From contig NZ_GL982514.1 in NCBI RefSeq assembly GCF_000220255.1, forward strand, positions 181,150-245,149: 64,000 nucleotides of DNA, given 5' to 3'. Each line of letters begins with the position of its first letter. Position 1 is the first letter of the stretch. The notes beneath the pieces were generated by a model. It worked only from the letters and a program-made list of their open reading frames with translations, was not told the origin of the DNA and ran no database searches. Source of the DNA: Prevotella pallens ATCC 700821. Lineage in GTDB: Bacteria; Bacteroidota; Bacteroidia; Bacteroidales; Bacteroidaceae. The position numbers and the translations under genes are program-made. Positions 26,306 to 35,440 of the stretch are shown here, piece after piece.

Positions 26306-29167
26306 ATGAATACTTTTCTGCAAGCAGTAGCCACCAATTTAATAGAAAAATACGGCAACGACTTAGCCCATAAGGCTATTGTTTTTCCAAACAAACGTGC
26401 TGCTTTGTTCCTAAATCAGGAGTTAGCGAAACACGCTAACGGTCCTATTTGGAGCCCATCGTACGTTACTATCTCCGAATTATTCCAACAACAGTCGAGC
26501 TTAACCATAGCCGATCCTATTAAAAGTCTATGTATTCTCTATAAAGTATATATGGAACAGACTGGCAGAAACGAGACTCTTGATGAGTTTTATGGCTGGG
26601 GACAGCTGCTGTTAGCCGACTTTGACGACATAGATAAGAACATGGCAGATGCCGAAAAGGTGTTTCGCAACATACGAGACCTACACGAATTGGACACGAT
26701 AGACTATCTTTCGGATAGCCAAAAGGCAGAACTCAGTAGGTTTTTTGCCAACTTTACTGGCGATTCGAGCATACTAAAAGACCGCTTTTTAAGACTTTGG
26801 AGCAAGCTATACAATATTTATTCGGAGTTTAAAACCAGGTTACGCAAAGAGAATTTGGCTTACGAGGGTATGTTATATCGTGATGTTATAGAGCAAAAAC
26901 AACTACCTAACCGCTACGATACCTATATTTTTGTGGGCTTCAATGTGCTACAAAAGGTAGAACAAAAACTGTTTTCGGCTCTGAAAAGCGAGGGAAAAGC
27001 ACGCTTTTATTGGGACTACGACCACTACTATATGGCACAATCTAACGAAGCAGGCGTGTATATTAATAAGTGGTTGCGTGATTTTCCTAACGAATTTGCT
27101 GCCGATAACCCTCTCTATACTGGCTTCGAAGCGGCAAAAGAAGTGCGCTACGTGTCGGCACCAACCGAGAATTTGCAAGCTCGTTACGTGTCCGAATGGT
27201 TGTTAGAAAACCAACGTTACAAGGCAGGAAGGCATACTGCGGTGGTTATGTGCAACGAAATGCTGTTGCAAACTGTTATACATTGCATTCCACCAGAGGT
27301 TGATACGCTCAACGTAACAACGGGTTATCCACTGTCGCAAACACCCATTAGCTCTATGGTTTGGCAACTTATAGCCTTGCAAACCGAAGGTTTTTCGGCA
27401 CAAGAGGGGGCTTACAGGTTACAACAATTGGCACATGTGCTACGCCACCCCTATGGAAAATATTTGGGAATAGATGCTAACAACCTGCTTGCAGAACTGC
27501 AAACGGAGAAGCAATACTACATTAAAGTGGAACGAACACGCCTTAAACACGTTGATAAACCAGTGGAAGCGTTGGTGGAATGGCTGGTAGAGATGGTTAG
27601 AACCATAGCTACTAATGGGGCAGAAAACCACAATCAGCTATTTCAAGAGTCTACTTTCCGAATGTATACCCTACTTAACAAGCTGTTAGAACTAATGAAA
27701 GAAGGCGACCTAATGGCAGATTTTGTTATGTTTCGCCGCCTATTCAGTCAGCTAATAGCATCTACTTCCATTCCATTTCATGGCGAACCAGCTCGCGGAG
27801 TACAGGTAATGGGAGTGCTGGAAACACGTAATCTCGACTTTGAAAACGTGTTGTTGCTTTCTTGTAACGAGGGAAATATGCCCAAAGGGGTAAGCGATGT
27901 GTCGTTTATTCCACACTTTGTGCGAAAAGCATACGGGCTTACCACCATCGATAATAAGGTTTCTGTGTTTAGCTATTACTTCCATAGGCTGTTGCAAAGA
28001 GCCAAAAACGTTACACTGTTGTATAACAATTCTACCGAAGGAACACGGGTAGGAGAAATGAGTAGGTTTATGTTGCAACTCTTAGTAGAGAGTAAATTAA
28101 ACATAAAACAATGGGCATTGCAAGCCGGACAAGAGCCGTTGCGCTTGCAAAAACAAACCATTTGCAAAGACGAAACCGTGTTGAGGAAACTCAATAGCAT
28201 ATCTTATTTCTCGCCAACTGCCATAAACACCTACCAACGATGCCCCGTAATGTTTTATTATAAGTATGTTGCAGAACTATTAGAAAGCAACGACAACGAC
28301 ACAGACGATATAGATGGACGTGTGTTTGGTAATATTTTTCACTGTGCTGCACAGCTTATGTACGAGCAACTTTTACCACGCGAGGTAATTAAAAGCAGCG
28401 ATATTGAACAACTTTTAAGCACCAGGCGGTCGGTGCAATCGCCTACATCGGGCAACGCAAACGCCACTTTAGACAGCGTTGTGAGCGAAGCTTTTGCCAG
28501 AGAACTGTATCTTCAGAAACCTGGAAACACCCACCACCCAAAGCTAAATGGACTGCAAATTATTAAGAAAGAGGTGATTGTGAAGTTCTTGCGACACCTT
28601 CTTCAGATAGATTTGCATACATCTCCTATGCGAGTAATACGCCACGAGTTCGACATTTACAAGCATTTTACAATAAATGTTGGAGGAAAACAGAAAACAA
28701 TAACGGTAGGCGGGCGTGTAGATAGGTTAGACGAAATAAAGCTGAACACACCCCAAGAGCAACTGAGAGTGGTTGATTATAAAACTGGAAATAAGGTTGC
28801 AGGAGAGTTAAAAAAGGTGGAAGATATATTCAATCCGGCAAAAATATTGAACGAAAAGAACGATTATATATTCCAAGCAATACTATATAGCATTATAGAA
28901 CAGACCGAAGACAACACCAACAACCCTAACCACAAACCAGTAAGTCCGGCATTGCTCTTCATACAACACGCTAATAGAGAGAACTATTCGCCCGTTGTGG
29001 TGTTGGAAGGAGCACCTGTTACGAATGCTGCAACCTACGAAAACGATTTCGAAAACTTCTTAAAAGAGAAGTTGGAAGAACTGTTTAATAGCGAAACATT
29101 TATCCCAACAACCAACCAAAAGATATGTGAGAACTGCCCATACAACCAGCTTTGCGGACAAAAATAG
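26306..29167 (+). CDS. addB: AddB-type nuclease subunit
   Basis: The 953 residues begin with an inactive-helicase N-terminal region (AIVFPNKRAALFLNQEL, without a clear Walker A). A C-terminal PD-(D/E)XK nuclease domain follows (GGRVDRLDE, then LRVVDYKTGN). Cys residues in CPVMFYYKY and in ENCPYNQLCGQK near the end match the four-Cys iron-sulfur staple of AddB. It is the partner of AddA immediately upstream. The gene is convergent with pcrA, and the gap between them carries the array at 29271-29373. Confidence 0.9.
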   Translation: MNTFLQAVATNLIEKYGNDLAHKAIVFPNKRAALFLNQELAKHANGPIWSPSYVTISELFQQQSSLTIADPIKSLCILYKVYMEQTGRNETLDEFYGWGQLLLADFDDIDKNMADAEKVFRNIRDLHELDTIDYLSDSQKAELSRFFANFTGDSSILKDRFLRLWSKLYNIYSEFKTRLRKENLAYEGMLYRDVIEQKQLPNRYDTYIFVGFNVLQKVEQKLFSALKSEGKARFYWDYDHYYMAQSNEAGVYINKWLRDFPNEFAADNPLYTGFEAAKEVRYVSAPTENLQARYVSEWLLENQRYKAGRHTAVVMCNEMLLQTVIHCIPPEVDTLNVTTGYPLSQTPISSMVWQLIALQTEGFSAQEGAYRLQQLAHVLRHPYGKYLGIDANNLLAELQTEKQYYIKVERTRLKHVDKPVEALVEWLVEMVRTIATNGAENHNQLFQESTFRMYTLLNKLLELMKEGDLMADFVMFRRLFSQLIASTSIPFHGEPARGVQVMGVLETRNLDFENVLLLSCNEGNMPKGVSDVSFIPHFVRKAYGLTTIDNKVSVFSYYFHRLLQRAKNVTLLYNNSTEGTRVGEMSRFMLQLLVESKLNIKQWALQAGQEPLRLQKQTICKDETVLRKLNSISYFSPTAINTYQRCPVMFYYKYVAELLESNDNDTDDIDGRVFGNIFHCAAQLMYEQLLPREVIKSSDIEQLLSTRRSVQSPTSGNANATLDSVVSEAFARELYLQKPGNTHHPKLNGLQIIKKEVIVKFLRHLLQIDLHTSPMRVIRHEFDIYKHFTINVGGKQKTITVGGRVDRLDEIKLNTPQEQLRVVDYKTGNKVAGELKKVEDIFNPAKILNEKNDYIFQAILYSIIEQTEDNTNNPNHKPVSPALLFIQHANRENYSPVVVLEGAPVTNAATYENDFENFLKEKLEELFNSETFIPTTNQKICENCPYNQLCGQK

Positions 29168-29270
29168 CCGAACAAAGAGGTTAAAAATATAGCCGTAATG
29201 GTGTTGTTATGGGGGTATGAAAAGAATAGAAATACCACCCTCGTTTTTGAAAATAATTCTAACGAAAAAC

Positions 29271-29373
29271 AAAAACCCCCTTTTTACAAAACAAAAACCC
29301 CCTTTTCGTAATGCAAAAAGGGGGTTTTTGGAAGACAAAAAGGGGGTTTTTACAACGCAAAAATATGGTTGTT
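29271..29373. repeat. 22-bp phased array, five units
   Basis: Cores C5, C5 (last base changed), G5, G5 and a diverged ATATGG unit stand every 22 bp with spacers ACAAAAC, GTAATGC, GGAAGAC and ACAACGC. The second and third units form an inverted pair able to terminate transcription of addB and pcrA from both sides. The rest of the gap 29374-29653 holds one dispersed hairpin element (29539-29569). Confidence 0.9.
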
Positions 29374-29653
29374 GTAATGTGTTAAGTATTAGGCGGTTAT
29401 GCAAGCGTGTTGTTTTTGCCAAACATTAGCGTACGAATGGTTGTGTTACATTGTTTCTTCTGATATTCTTTTAATACCATTCTGTTGAATATTCTGTCAG
29501 GTATGTTTAATGAATAGCTTATTTTCCCACGTTCATTCCGTAGGCGTAGGGACCGATTTATCGTGCCCGATTCCCCGAAATCCCCGAAATAATGTTGCAT
29601 ATTTCCACTGTTGGTATCGCAATTCGTACCCAATTTCTGTAATTTTTAAATGC

Positions 29654-32134
29654 TTACAGCACCTTGAATTTGGCAAATTTCAACAGCAATTGTTTCCTTC
29701 CTGCATTGCGAAACGTTACGGTTGCTTTGGTGTTTTCGCCACTTCCTTCAATTGCTTCTACCACACCTATACCGAAACGGAGGTGTTCTATGGTTGCACC
29801 AACAGATAACTGGCTGGCTGAAACTGTGCCAAATGTTGTAGAAGAGCCTGTTGGCGACTGTGCAGAATTGCCACCAACGCCAGCAGATAGGGTAGATGTT
29901 TCGGTTTGTCTGCCACCGTTTGATATGGCTGCCGATAGTCTTTTAAAGTTTCCTCCCTCGCTTATCAGTCGTTGTTTTGTGCGTTCCGATAGCGGATTTA
30001 CTGCACGTTCGGGCATTCGTGGGGCTGTAATTTTGGGTCGAGGGTCAGCCTTAAACTGTGTTGCCACAGGGTTTGCGTTTTGCCATCGGCTATCTTTTGC
30101 AGGCTCGTCCCACGGCATACGGTTGCCAATACCACCAAATGGCAGGTTCTCAGCGTCTATATAAGCAGGGTCAATGTCCTTTAAAAAGCGGCTAGGATTA
30201 TTGAATTGTATAGAACCAAAGTGGTAACGGTTCTTTGCATTGGTGAGATAGCAAAGCTGTTCTGCCCTTGTTATAGCCACATATAGTAGCCGGCGTTCCT
30301 CTTCAAGCTCTTTTCGCGAACTGGCAGCTATGGCATTGGGGAATATATTCTCCTCTAATCCCACCACAAACACTACTGGAAACTCCAAACCTTTGGCAGC
30401 ATGGATAGTCATAAGCGACACTTTTGGGCTGCCATCGTCCGCCTTATCCAAGTCGGAATAGAGTGCAACCTCTTGCAAAAAGTCGGTTAAGAAGGTTTCA
30501 TCTTCCCTTCCTTCCTCTCTTCTTTCGTCTACAAAGGCTTGCATTCCTGCCAAAAGTTCTTCCAAATTCTCACGTCTTGCAATGTCGTCGGGCGATGTTC
30601 CCTGTGCCAAATCAGCCCAGATGCCACTTTGTTTTATTATTTCTGTTCCCAAAGAGTATGCATCTGTCATTGCCAATTGGCGTATAAAGTTGCTAATAAG
30701 CTCTACAAACGCAGTTAGTTTTGTGGTTGTTCCCTTATTAACATCTAAGTTATAGGTTGGCGGATTGGTGATAACGTCCCACAAACTTGCCCCTTTTGCA
30801 TTGGCACATTCTATTATTTTTTGTAGCGTAGTGCCTCCGATGCCTCGTGTTGGATAGTTTATGATGCGTTTAAATGCCTCTTCGTCGTTCGGGTTAGCCA
30901 CCAAACGGAAGTAGGCTATAATGTCTTTTATCTCTTTTCGTTGGTAGAACGACAGTCCACCAAATATCTTATATGGTATTGAAGCCTTACGCAATTCGTC
31001 TTCAAAGCTACGACTTTGTGCGTTGGTTCTGTACAAAATGGCAAAGCAATTGTATTGAAATGCTTTTGTGCTGTGTAGTTTTTTAATTTCTTTTACCACC
31101 ACCATAGCTTCCTCTTTATCGCTGTAGCACGAGTGATAGCTTATTTTTGAGCCTTCGCTTTCCTTAGAATAAACCTCCTTTGGAATTTGTTTTACGTTGT
31201 GTTTCATAAGCGAATTGGCTGCTTCTACTATCTTTTGGGTAGACCGATAGTTGCGTTCGAGCTTGAAAACCTGTACATTATCGAACTTTTTTTGGTAGTC
31301 TAATATGTTGTCTATGTTGGCTCCTCTAAACGAATAGATGCTTTGATAGTCGTCGCCCACCACGCAAACACGTTGGTGTTTTACGGTTAGTAGTTTAACA
31401 ATAGCCACTTGTACAGAATTGGTATCCTGGTATTCGTCTACCAAAATATACTGAAAGCGGTCGGCATACTTATTGCGAATGTCGGCATTTTCGTTGAGAA
31501 GGCGAAACGTATTCACCAAAATATCGTCGAAATCCATAGCGTTCGCTTGTCGGCAACGTGCTTGATACACTGTATAAATGCGTGTAACAGCTTGCAGTTT
31601 TGCCCCTCTTAAACCACTTTGTCCACCATAGCTACTACCAAAAGCATCGGGACCGATGAGCTGATTCTTAGCCATCGATATAATATTGTGTACTGTAGAT
31701 GGCTTATAATCCTTATCGTTCAGTCCCAAAGTCTTAATAATCGACTTTAGAAGCGACCGCGAATCGGTTTCATCGTATATGGTAAAGTTGCTGTTATAGC
31801 CTATATGTTGTGCCTCTGCTCTAAGAATGCGAGAGAAAACAGAGTGGAATGTGCCCATATAAAGCTGACTGGCTTGTTCCTGATTTACCAGTTTTGCAAT
31901 GCGTTCTTTCATTTCTCGTGCAGCTTTATTAGTGAAAGTGAGTGCTAAAATGCGGTAGGGCAGCACACCATACATTATTAAATAGGCTATTTTATAGGTA
32001 AGAACGCGTGTTTTTCCCGAGCCTGCACCAGCCACAACCAGCGATGGTCCCTTGCAATATTCTACTGCTTCGCGTTGATTTTCGTTGAGTTGTGCGAGCA
32101 GTTGTTCTATTTTTTCTTGTTTATCCTCTTGCAT
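29654..32134 (-). CDS. pcrA: ATP-dependent DNA helicase PcrA/UvrD
   Basis: The 826 residues have superfamily 1A motifs in order: Q-motif LNENQREAV, Walker A AGAGSGKTRVL (near 36), LTFTNKAAREMKER, VDEYQDTN, GDDYQSIYSFRGA, ERNYRS, MTIHAAKGLEFPVVF and YVAITRA. The C-terminal ~60 residues form a Tudor-like domain (IEHLRFGIGVVEAIEG) that in PcrA contacts RNA polymerase. It is a 3'-5' helicase for nucleotide-excision repair and removal of stalled RecA or RNA polymerase. It follows mtgA by 23 nt and is probably co-transcribed with it. Confidence 0.95.
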   Translation of the reverse strand: MQEDKQEKIEQLLAQLNENQREAVEYCKGPSLVVAGAGSGKTRVLTYKIAYLIMYGVLPYRILALTFTNKAAREMKERIAKLVNQEQASQLYMGTFHSVFSRILRAEAQHIGYNSNFTIYDETDSRSLLKSIIKTLGLNDKDYKPSTVHNIISMAKNQLIGPDAFGSSYGGQSGLRGAKLQAVTRIYTVYQARCRQANAMDFDDILVNTFRLLNENADIRNKYADRFQYILVDEYQDTNSVQVAIVKLLTVKHQRVCVVGDDYQSIYSFRGANIDNILDYQKKFDNVQVFKLERNYRSTQKIVEAANSLMKHNVKQIPKEVYSKESEGSKISYHSCYSDKEEAMVVVKEIKKLHSTKAFQYNCFAILYRTNAQSRSFEDELRKASIPYKIFGGLSFYQRKEIKDIIAYFRLVANPNDEEAFKRIINYPTRGIGGTTLQKIIECANAKGASLWDVITNPPTYNLDVNKGTTTKLTAFVELISNFIRQLAMTDAYSLGTEIIKQSGIWADLAQGTSPDDIARRENLEELLAGMQAFVDERREEGREDETFLTDFLQEVALYSDLDKADDGSPKVSLMTIHAAKGLEFPVVFVVGLEENIFPNAIAASSRKELEEERRLLYVAITRAEQLCYLTNAKNRYHFGSIQFNNPSRFLKDIDPAYIDAENLPFGGIGNRMPWDEPAKDSRWQNANPVATQFKADPRPKITAPRMPERAVNPLSERTKQRLISEGGNFKRLSAAISNGGRQTETSTLSAGVGGNSAQSPTGSSTTFGTVSASQLSVGATIEHLRFGIGVVEAIEGSGENTKATVTFRNAGRKQLLLKFAKFKVL

Positions 32135-32157
32135 TTGTGTTGTAATGGTAGCGTTTT

Positions 32158-32847
32158 CTAATTGTTTAATGGGAAGGCTGGTATGTGTTTCATCTGTGTT
32201 TCAATCTGCCTTAACCGCTTTCTCATGTACGGTCCTGGTGCTTTCGATGAGAAGCGACGGGGGTTGGGGAGTGTCGCTGCAATAAGTGCACAGTCGGAAC
32301 GGGTAAGATTTATGGCATCTACATCGAAGTTTTTCTCTGCACAAGCCTGTACTCCGTATATGCCATCGCCCATTTCTATGGAGTTGAGATATACCTCCAT
32401 AATGCGTTGTTTGCTCCAAAACGTTTCTATAAGAAAGGTGAAATAAGCCTCTAAACCCTTGCGCAGCCACGACCTTCCCTGCCATAAGAACACGTTTTTT
32501 GCCGTTTGTTGCGAAATGGTAGACCCACCACGCATACGCTTTTTGCCGTTTAGGTTGTCCTTTGCAGCCTGTTCTATAGCCTGATAGTCGAATCCGTGGT
32601 GTGTAAGAAAGCGTTGGTCTTCGCTCGCTATGACGGCAACAGGCATAGAAGGCGACATCTTTTCTATTGGAATCCAGTGGTGATAGAGTTTTATTTTCTC
32701 GCCATTTCCAATCTGTTCAAAGCATCGCACCAGCATTAAAGGCGTAAAATAAACAGGTATAAAGCGGTATACAATAACGCTTAATATAGTGGATACGAAC
32801 AGTAAACCCACTATCCATTTAGCAAATTTAATAACTTTCTTTACCAT
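32158..32847 (-). CDS. mtgA: Monofunctional peptidoglycan glycosyltransferase
   Basis: The ATG at 32847 ([20 protein letters not shown]) gives 229 residues with one N-terminal membrane anchor and a GT51 domain. Visible family motifs are [14 protein letters not shown] with the catalytic Glu, [26 protein letters not shown] and [15 protein letters not shown]. It polymerises lipid II into glycan strands in the periplasm. The frame continues upstream to 32967, but a promoter box at 32863-32856 argues against a longer form and puts the start almost at the first base of the transcript. Confidence 0.93.
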   Translation of the reverse strand: MVKKVIKFAKWIVGLLFVSTILSVIVYRFIPVYFTPLMLVRCFEQIGNGEKIKLYHHWIPIEKMSPSMPVAVIASEDQRFLTHHGFDYQAIEQAAKDNLNGKKRMRGGSTISQQTAKNVFLWQGRSWLRKGLEAYFTFLIETFWSKQRIMEVYLNSIEMGDGIYGVQACAEKNFDVDAINLTRSDCALIAATLPNPRRFSSKAPGPYMRKRLRQIETQMKHIPAFPLNN

Positions 32848-32855
32848 ACAATGTA

Positions 32856-32886
32856 CAAAGTTACGAAAAAGAAAGCGGTTTAACAA
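32856..32886 (-). promoter_or_regulatory. Promoter of mtgA-pcrA
   Basis: On the minus strand TTG (32886-32884), a 20-nt gap and TAACTTTG (32863-32856). The expected start is near 32849, leaving almost no leader before ATG 32847. Confidence 0.6.
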
Positions 32887-33088
32887 GAAAACTTTCTGCT
32901 GTTTGCTATGGTGTTTGCATAGAAAGTGTTGCACAGTGTTGCTTTCTATGGCTGTTAAGTTTACCATATTTAGTTGTTATTTTCGGCAATATAGGTGTTA
33001 TAGAATCCCAAACGTATGTGGCGTTTATAGTGGTGATGGTTTGCTTTAGAGCAGCTTTAACAACTGTGATGTATAGTATTTAAAAACC

Positions 33089-33169
33089 AAAAACCCCCTT
33101 TTTGCATTGCAAAAGTATGGTTTTTGGCGTACAAAAAGTGGGTTTTTGCAATGCAAAAAGTAGGTTTTT
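33089..33169. repeat. 22-bp phased array, four units
   Basis: Cores A5-C5-T5, AAAAGTATGGTTTTT, AAAAAGTGGGTTTTT and AAAAAGTAGGTTTTT are spaced by GCATTGC, GGCGTAC and GCAATGC. The gap 32887-33421 also holds the inverted repeat at 33305-33348 and a single core-like unit at about 33394-33410. Confidence 0.9.
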
Positions 33170-33304
33170 GGTAAAGCGTTGTTATACAAATAGTTACGCA
33201 GTGTTATTTTCCTGATGTTCTATTTGTGTTATTGGTGTCGCAAATGCGCCATATTTCGTACATTAAACCCAATTAATTTTGGTGATGATGCGGGTGCGAT
33301 GAAT

Positions 33305-33348
33305 TGGCAAATATGCCTCACGGTGTGTTCGTTGATGCATATTTGCCA
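33305..33348. other. 12-bp perfect inverted repeat
   Basis: TGGCAAATATGC (33305-33316) and GCATATTTGCCA (33337-33348) enclose a 20-nt loop. There is no adjacent T run, so it is not an ordinary terminator. It lies 74 nt past the plsC stop. Confidence 0.6.
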
Positions 33349-33421
33349 CTAAACAGACCGTGCGTGGGTGTTTGCAACCATATATATATAACTGCAAAAA
33401 GGTGGATTTTGTTTTTAGATT

Positions 33422-34243
33422 TTATTGATCTGGATTCTCAATAAAACCTTTGTATTGTTCTTCTAATCCATTTTCAATGCTGTTGTAAGCCTCCTTCATG
33501 GTTTCTTTTTCAAATTCAACGCCCTTTCCTTTTGGTGGAATTGGTTCGTGAATGGTGAGCGAAAGTGGGTGCCAAACAGGGAAATGCCAGTCGCGTGTGC
33601 GGGGCATAACATCGAAAGCACCATTAATAGTGATGGGACAAACTGGCAATTGAAGCTCGTCGGCTAGCATAAATGCTCCACGACGGAATACTCCCAGATG
33701 CCCTGTAAAGGTGCGTGCGCCTTCTGGAAATACCACAACCGACATACCTTCGCGTAGAGTTTCGCGTGCTTGATCGTAGGTTCGCTTAATTTTACTCGCC
33801 CCCGACTTGTCAACAAAAATATGGTGTGCATATTCGCAAGCTATTCCAATGAATGGTATTTTGCGTATGCTCTTCTTCATCATCCACTTAAAATTTCGTC
33901 CTAAAAAGCCATAAATGAGGAATATATCGAACGATCCTTGATGGTTAGAAACAAACACATAGCTTTGGTTTTGGTGCAAATGTTCGCGTCCTTCTACCTT
34001 TACAGGCAGCAAAAGGGCACGAATAGTGAACTTTCCCCATAGTCGTCCGGGGTGATAACCCCAGAAATGGCCGTTGCCTAAGCGGCAGCCTATGGCTGTA
34101 ACCGTTGCTGTTATAATGGAAGCAACCAGGAAAAGCGGAAGGAAAACAAACAGCACGTATATCCGATAGAGCAGTGTGAGCAACGTGCCAACAATAGTTT
34201 TGTGTCCAGTTTGTGTAGTTTTTTTGTTGTAGTTTTGTTGCAT
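33422..34243 (-). CDS. plsC: 1-acyl-sn-glycerol-3-phosphate acyltransferase
   Basis: The ATG at 34243 (MQQNYNKKTTQTGHKT) gives 273 residues and avoids a 35-bp overlap with the gene before it. An N-terminal membrane helix (LLYRIYVLFVFLPLFLVASI) is followed by the PlsC fold: NHQGSFD (HX4D), then VFPEGARTFTGHLGVFRRGAF and PVCPITINGAF. The enzyme adds the second acyl chain to lysophosphatidate to make phosphatidic acid at the inner membrane. It is the last gene of an operon with DUF4369, pyrC and a metallophosphoesterase. Confidence 0.92.
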   Translation of the reverse strand: MQQNYNKKTTQTGHKTIVGTLLTLLYRIYVLFVFLPLFLVASIITATVTAIGCRLGNGHFWGYHPGRLWGKFTIRALLLPVKVEGREHLHQNQSYVFVSNHQGSFDIFLIYGFLGRNFKWMMKKSIRKIPFIGIACEYAHHIFVDKSGASKIKRTYDQARETLREGMSVVVFPEGARTFTGHLGVFRRGAFMLADELQLPVCPITINGAFDVMPRTRDWHFPVWHPLSLTIHEPIPPKGKGVEFEKETMKEAYNSIENGLEEQYKGFIENPDQ

Positions 34244-34265
34244 AGTGTTTGTAAGATGTTGCTTA

Positions 34266-35438
34266 TTATGTTGTTTTAGCCTTAAGTGTGATAACCACAA
34301 TCTCGTTTGGCATATTCACACGGAAGGGTGCAAAGCCTCCCAAACCATCGGTAACGTTTAGAAAATGGTTGCCACTGCGATACACACCATAGTCGTTTTC
34401 CTCTCTAATTTCGGTTGGTCGAAATCCAAAAAACTGCATTTGTCCGCCATGTGTATGTCCACACAGTGTTATTTGCGCTATGTTTTTAGGCAGTATATGG
34501 CGTCTCCATGCCGATGGATCGTGCTGAAGCATAATAACGAAAGCCCCCTTGGCAACCCCTTGAAGTGCTTTTTGGTAGTTGGCTTTTTGTGGAAATGGCG
34601 GCTTACCATCGTTCTCTGTACCTGCAATAACAATGCTATCGTTGTCCCTTTTTATGGTTATGTGGTTGTTTTCTAACAAGTTCCACCCTAATTTATGACG
34701 TACAATGTTAGCAAAATCGTTATTTTGTTGTTCAGCCTCTTTAGGGTTTAGTTTTACATATTCGGTATAATCGTGATTTCCACGCACCGCAATGGCATTC
34801 TTCATACTGGTTTTCAGGAGGTTTGTAAAGGGCAGAATTTCGCTTGGACGCATATTTTGGAGGTCTCCCGCAAACACTATTAGGTTGGCGTTCTGGTGTT
34901 TTATGCTGTCCATTTCGTGTTCCAGAATAAACCGTCGCCACCCATTGAAAGTGCCAATGTGCATATCTGATACCTGAACAATGCGGTATCCATCGAAGTT
35001 TTTGGGTAAATTGCTTACATTAAGGGTGATATGGCGCACCCGAATTTGGGAAAAACCGAAGGTAAGACCGTACACATATACCACGAAAATGGCAATTGCA
35101 GCCACCACTCCCACGTAATGACCATAGTTTCTGCGTGTTTTTACAATGGTTTTGCGCACCAATGAACCAACGAGCGAGCATATACCAAAGATGGTTTTTG
35201 GTGCTACGAAAGCGCCTAAAAGGAATAAATAGGTGTTAAGCCACGTAAGATTAGTAGGTGCAAAGTTGTGTATAGACGCTAAAACACAGGTGTATACCAC
35301 AAGAAAAATAGTAGGAATCCACCATGCTAATCGTTGTTGCCACGTGATATGAATACGTTTTCGGAAGTAGTGAATATCTATATAAACATCGGAAAGAACG
35401 ATGATGAGTAGTAAAGGAATAACAATTCGTGCTATCAT
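34266..35438 (-). CDS. Membrane-anchored metallophosphoesterase
   Basis: The 390 residues have four membrane helices in the first ~125 and then a calcineurin-like phosphoesterase domain. Its metal ligands are visible in order: VSDMHIG (near 155), FAGDLQN, VRGNHDY, MLQHDP and CGHTHGGQM. The layout is that of the YkuE-like family in Bacteroidetes. Possible substrates include a lipid-linked pyrophosphate such as UDP-diacylglucosamine; the plsC neighbour makes a membrane-lipid role plausible but unproven. It starts 2 nt after the pyrC stop. Confidence 0.88.
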   Translation of the reverse strand: MIARIVIPLLLIIVLSDVYIDIHYFRKRIHITWQQRLAWWIPTIFLVVYTCVLASIHNFAPTNLTWLNTYLFLLGAFVAPKTIFGICSLVGSLVRKTIVKTRRNYGHYVGVVAAIAIFVVYVYGLTFGFSQIRVRHITLNVSNLPKNFDGYRIVQVSDMHIGTFNGWRRFILEHEMDSIKHQNANLIVFAGDLQNMRPSEILPFTNLLKTSMKNAIAVRGNHDYTEYVKLNPKEAEQQNNDFANIVRHKLGWNLLENNHITIKRDNDSIVIAGTENDGKPPFPQKANYQKALQGVAKGAFVIMLQHDPSAWRRHILPKNIAQITLCGHTHGGQMQFFGFRPTEIREENDYGVYRSGNHFLNVTDGLGGFAPFRVNMPNEIVVITLKAKTT

Positions 35439-35440
35439 AT

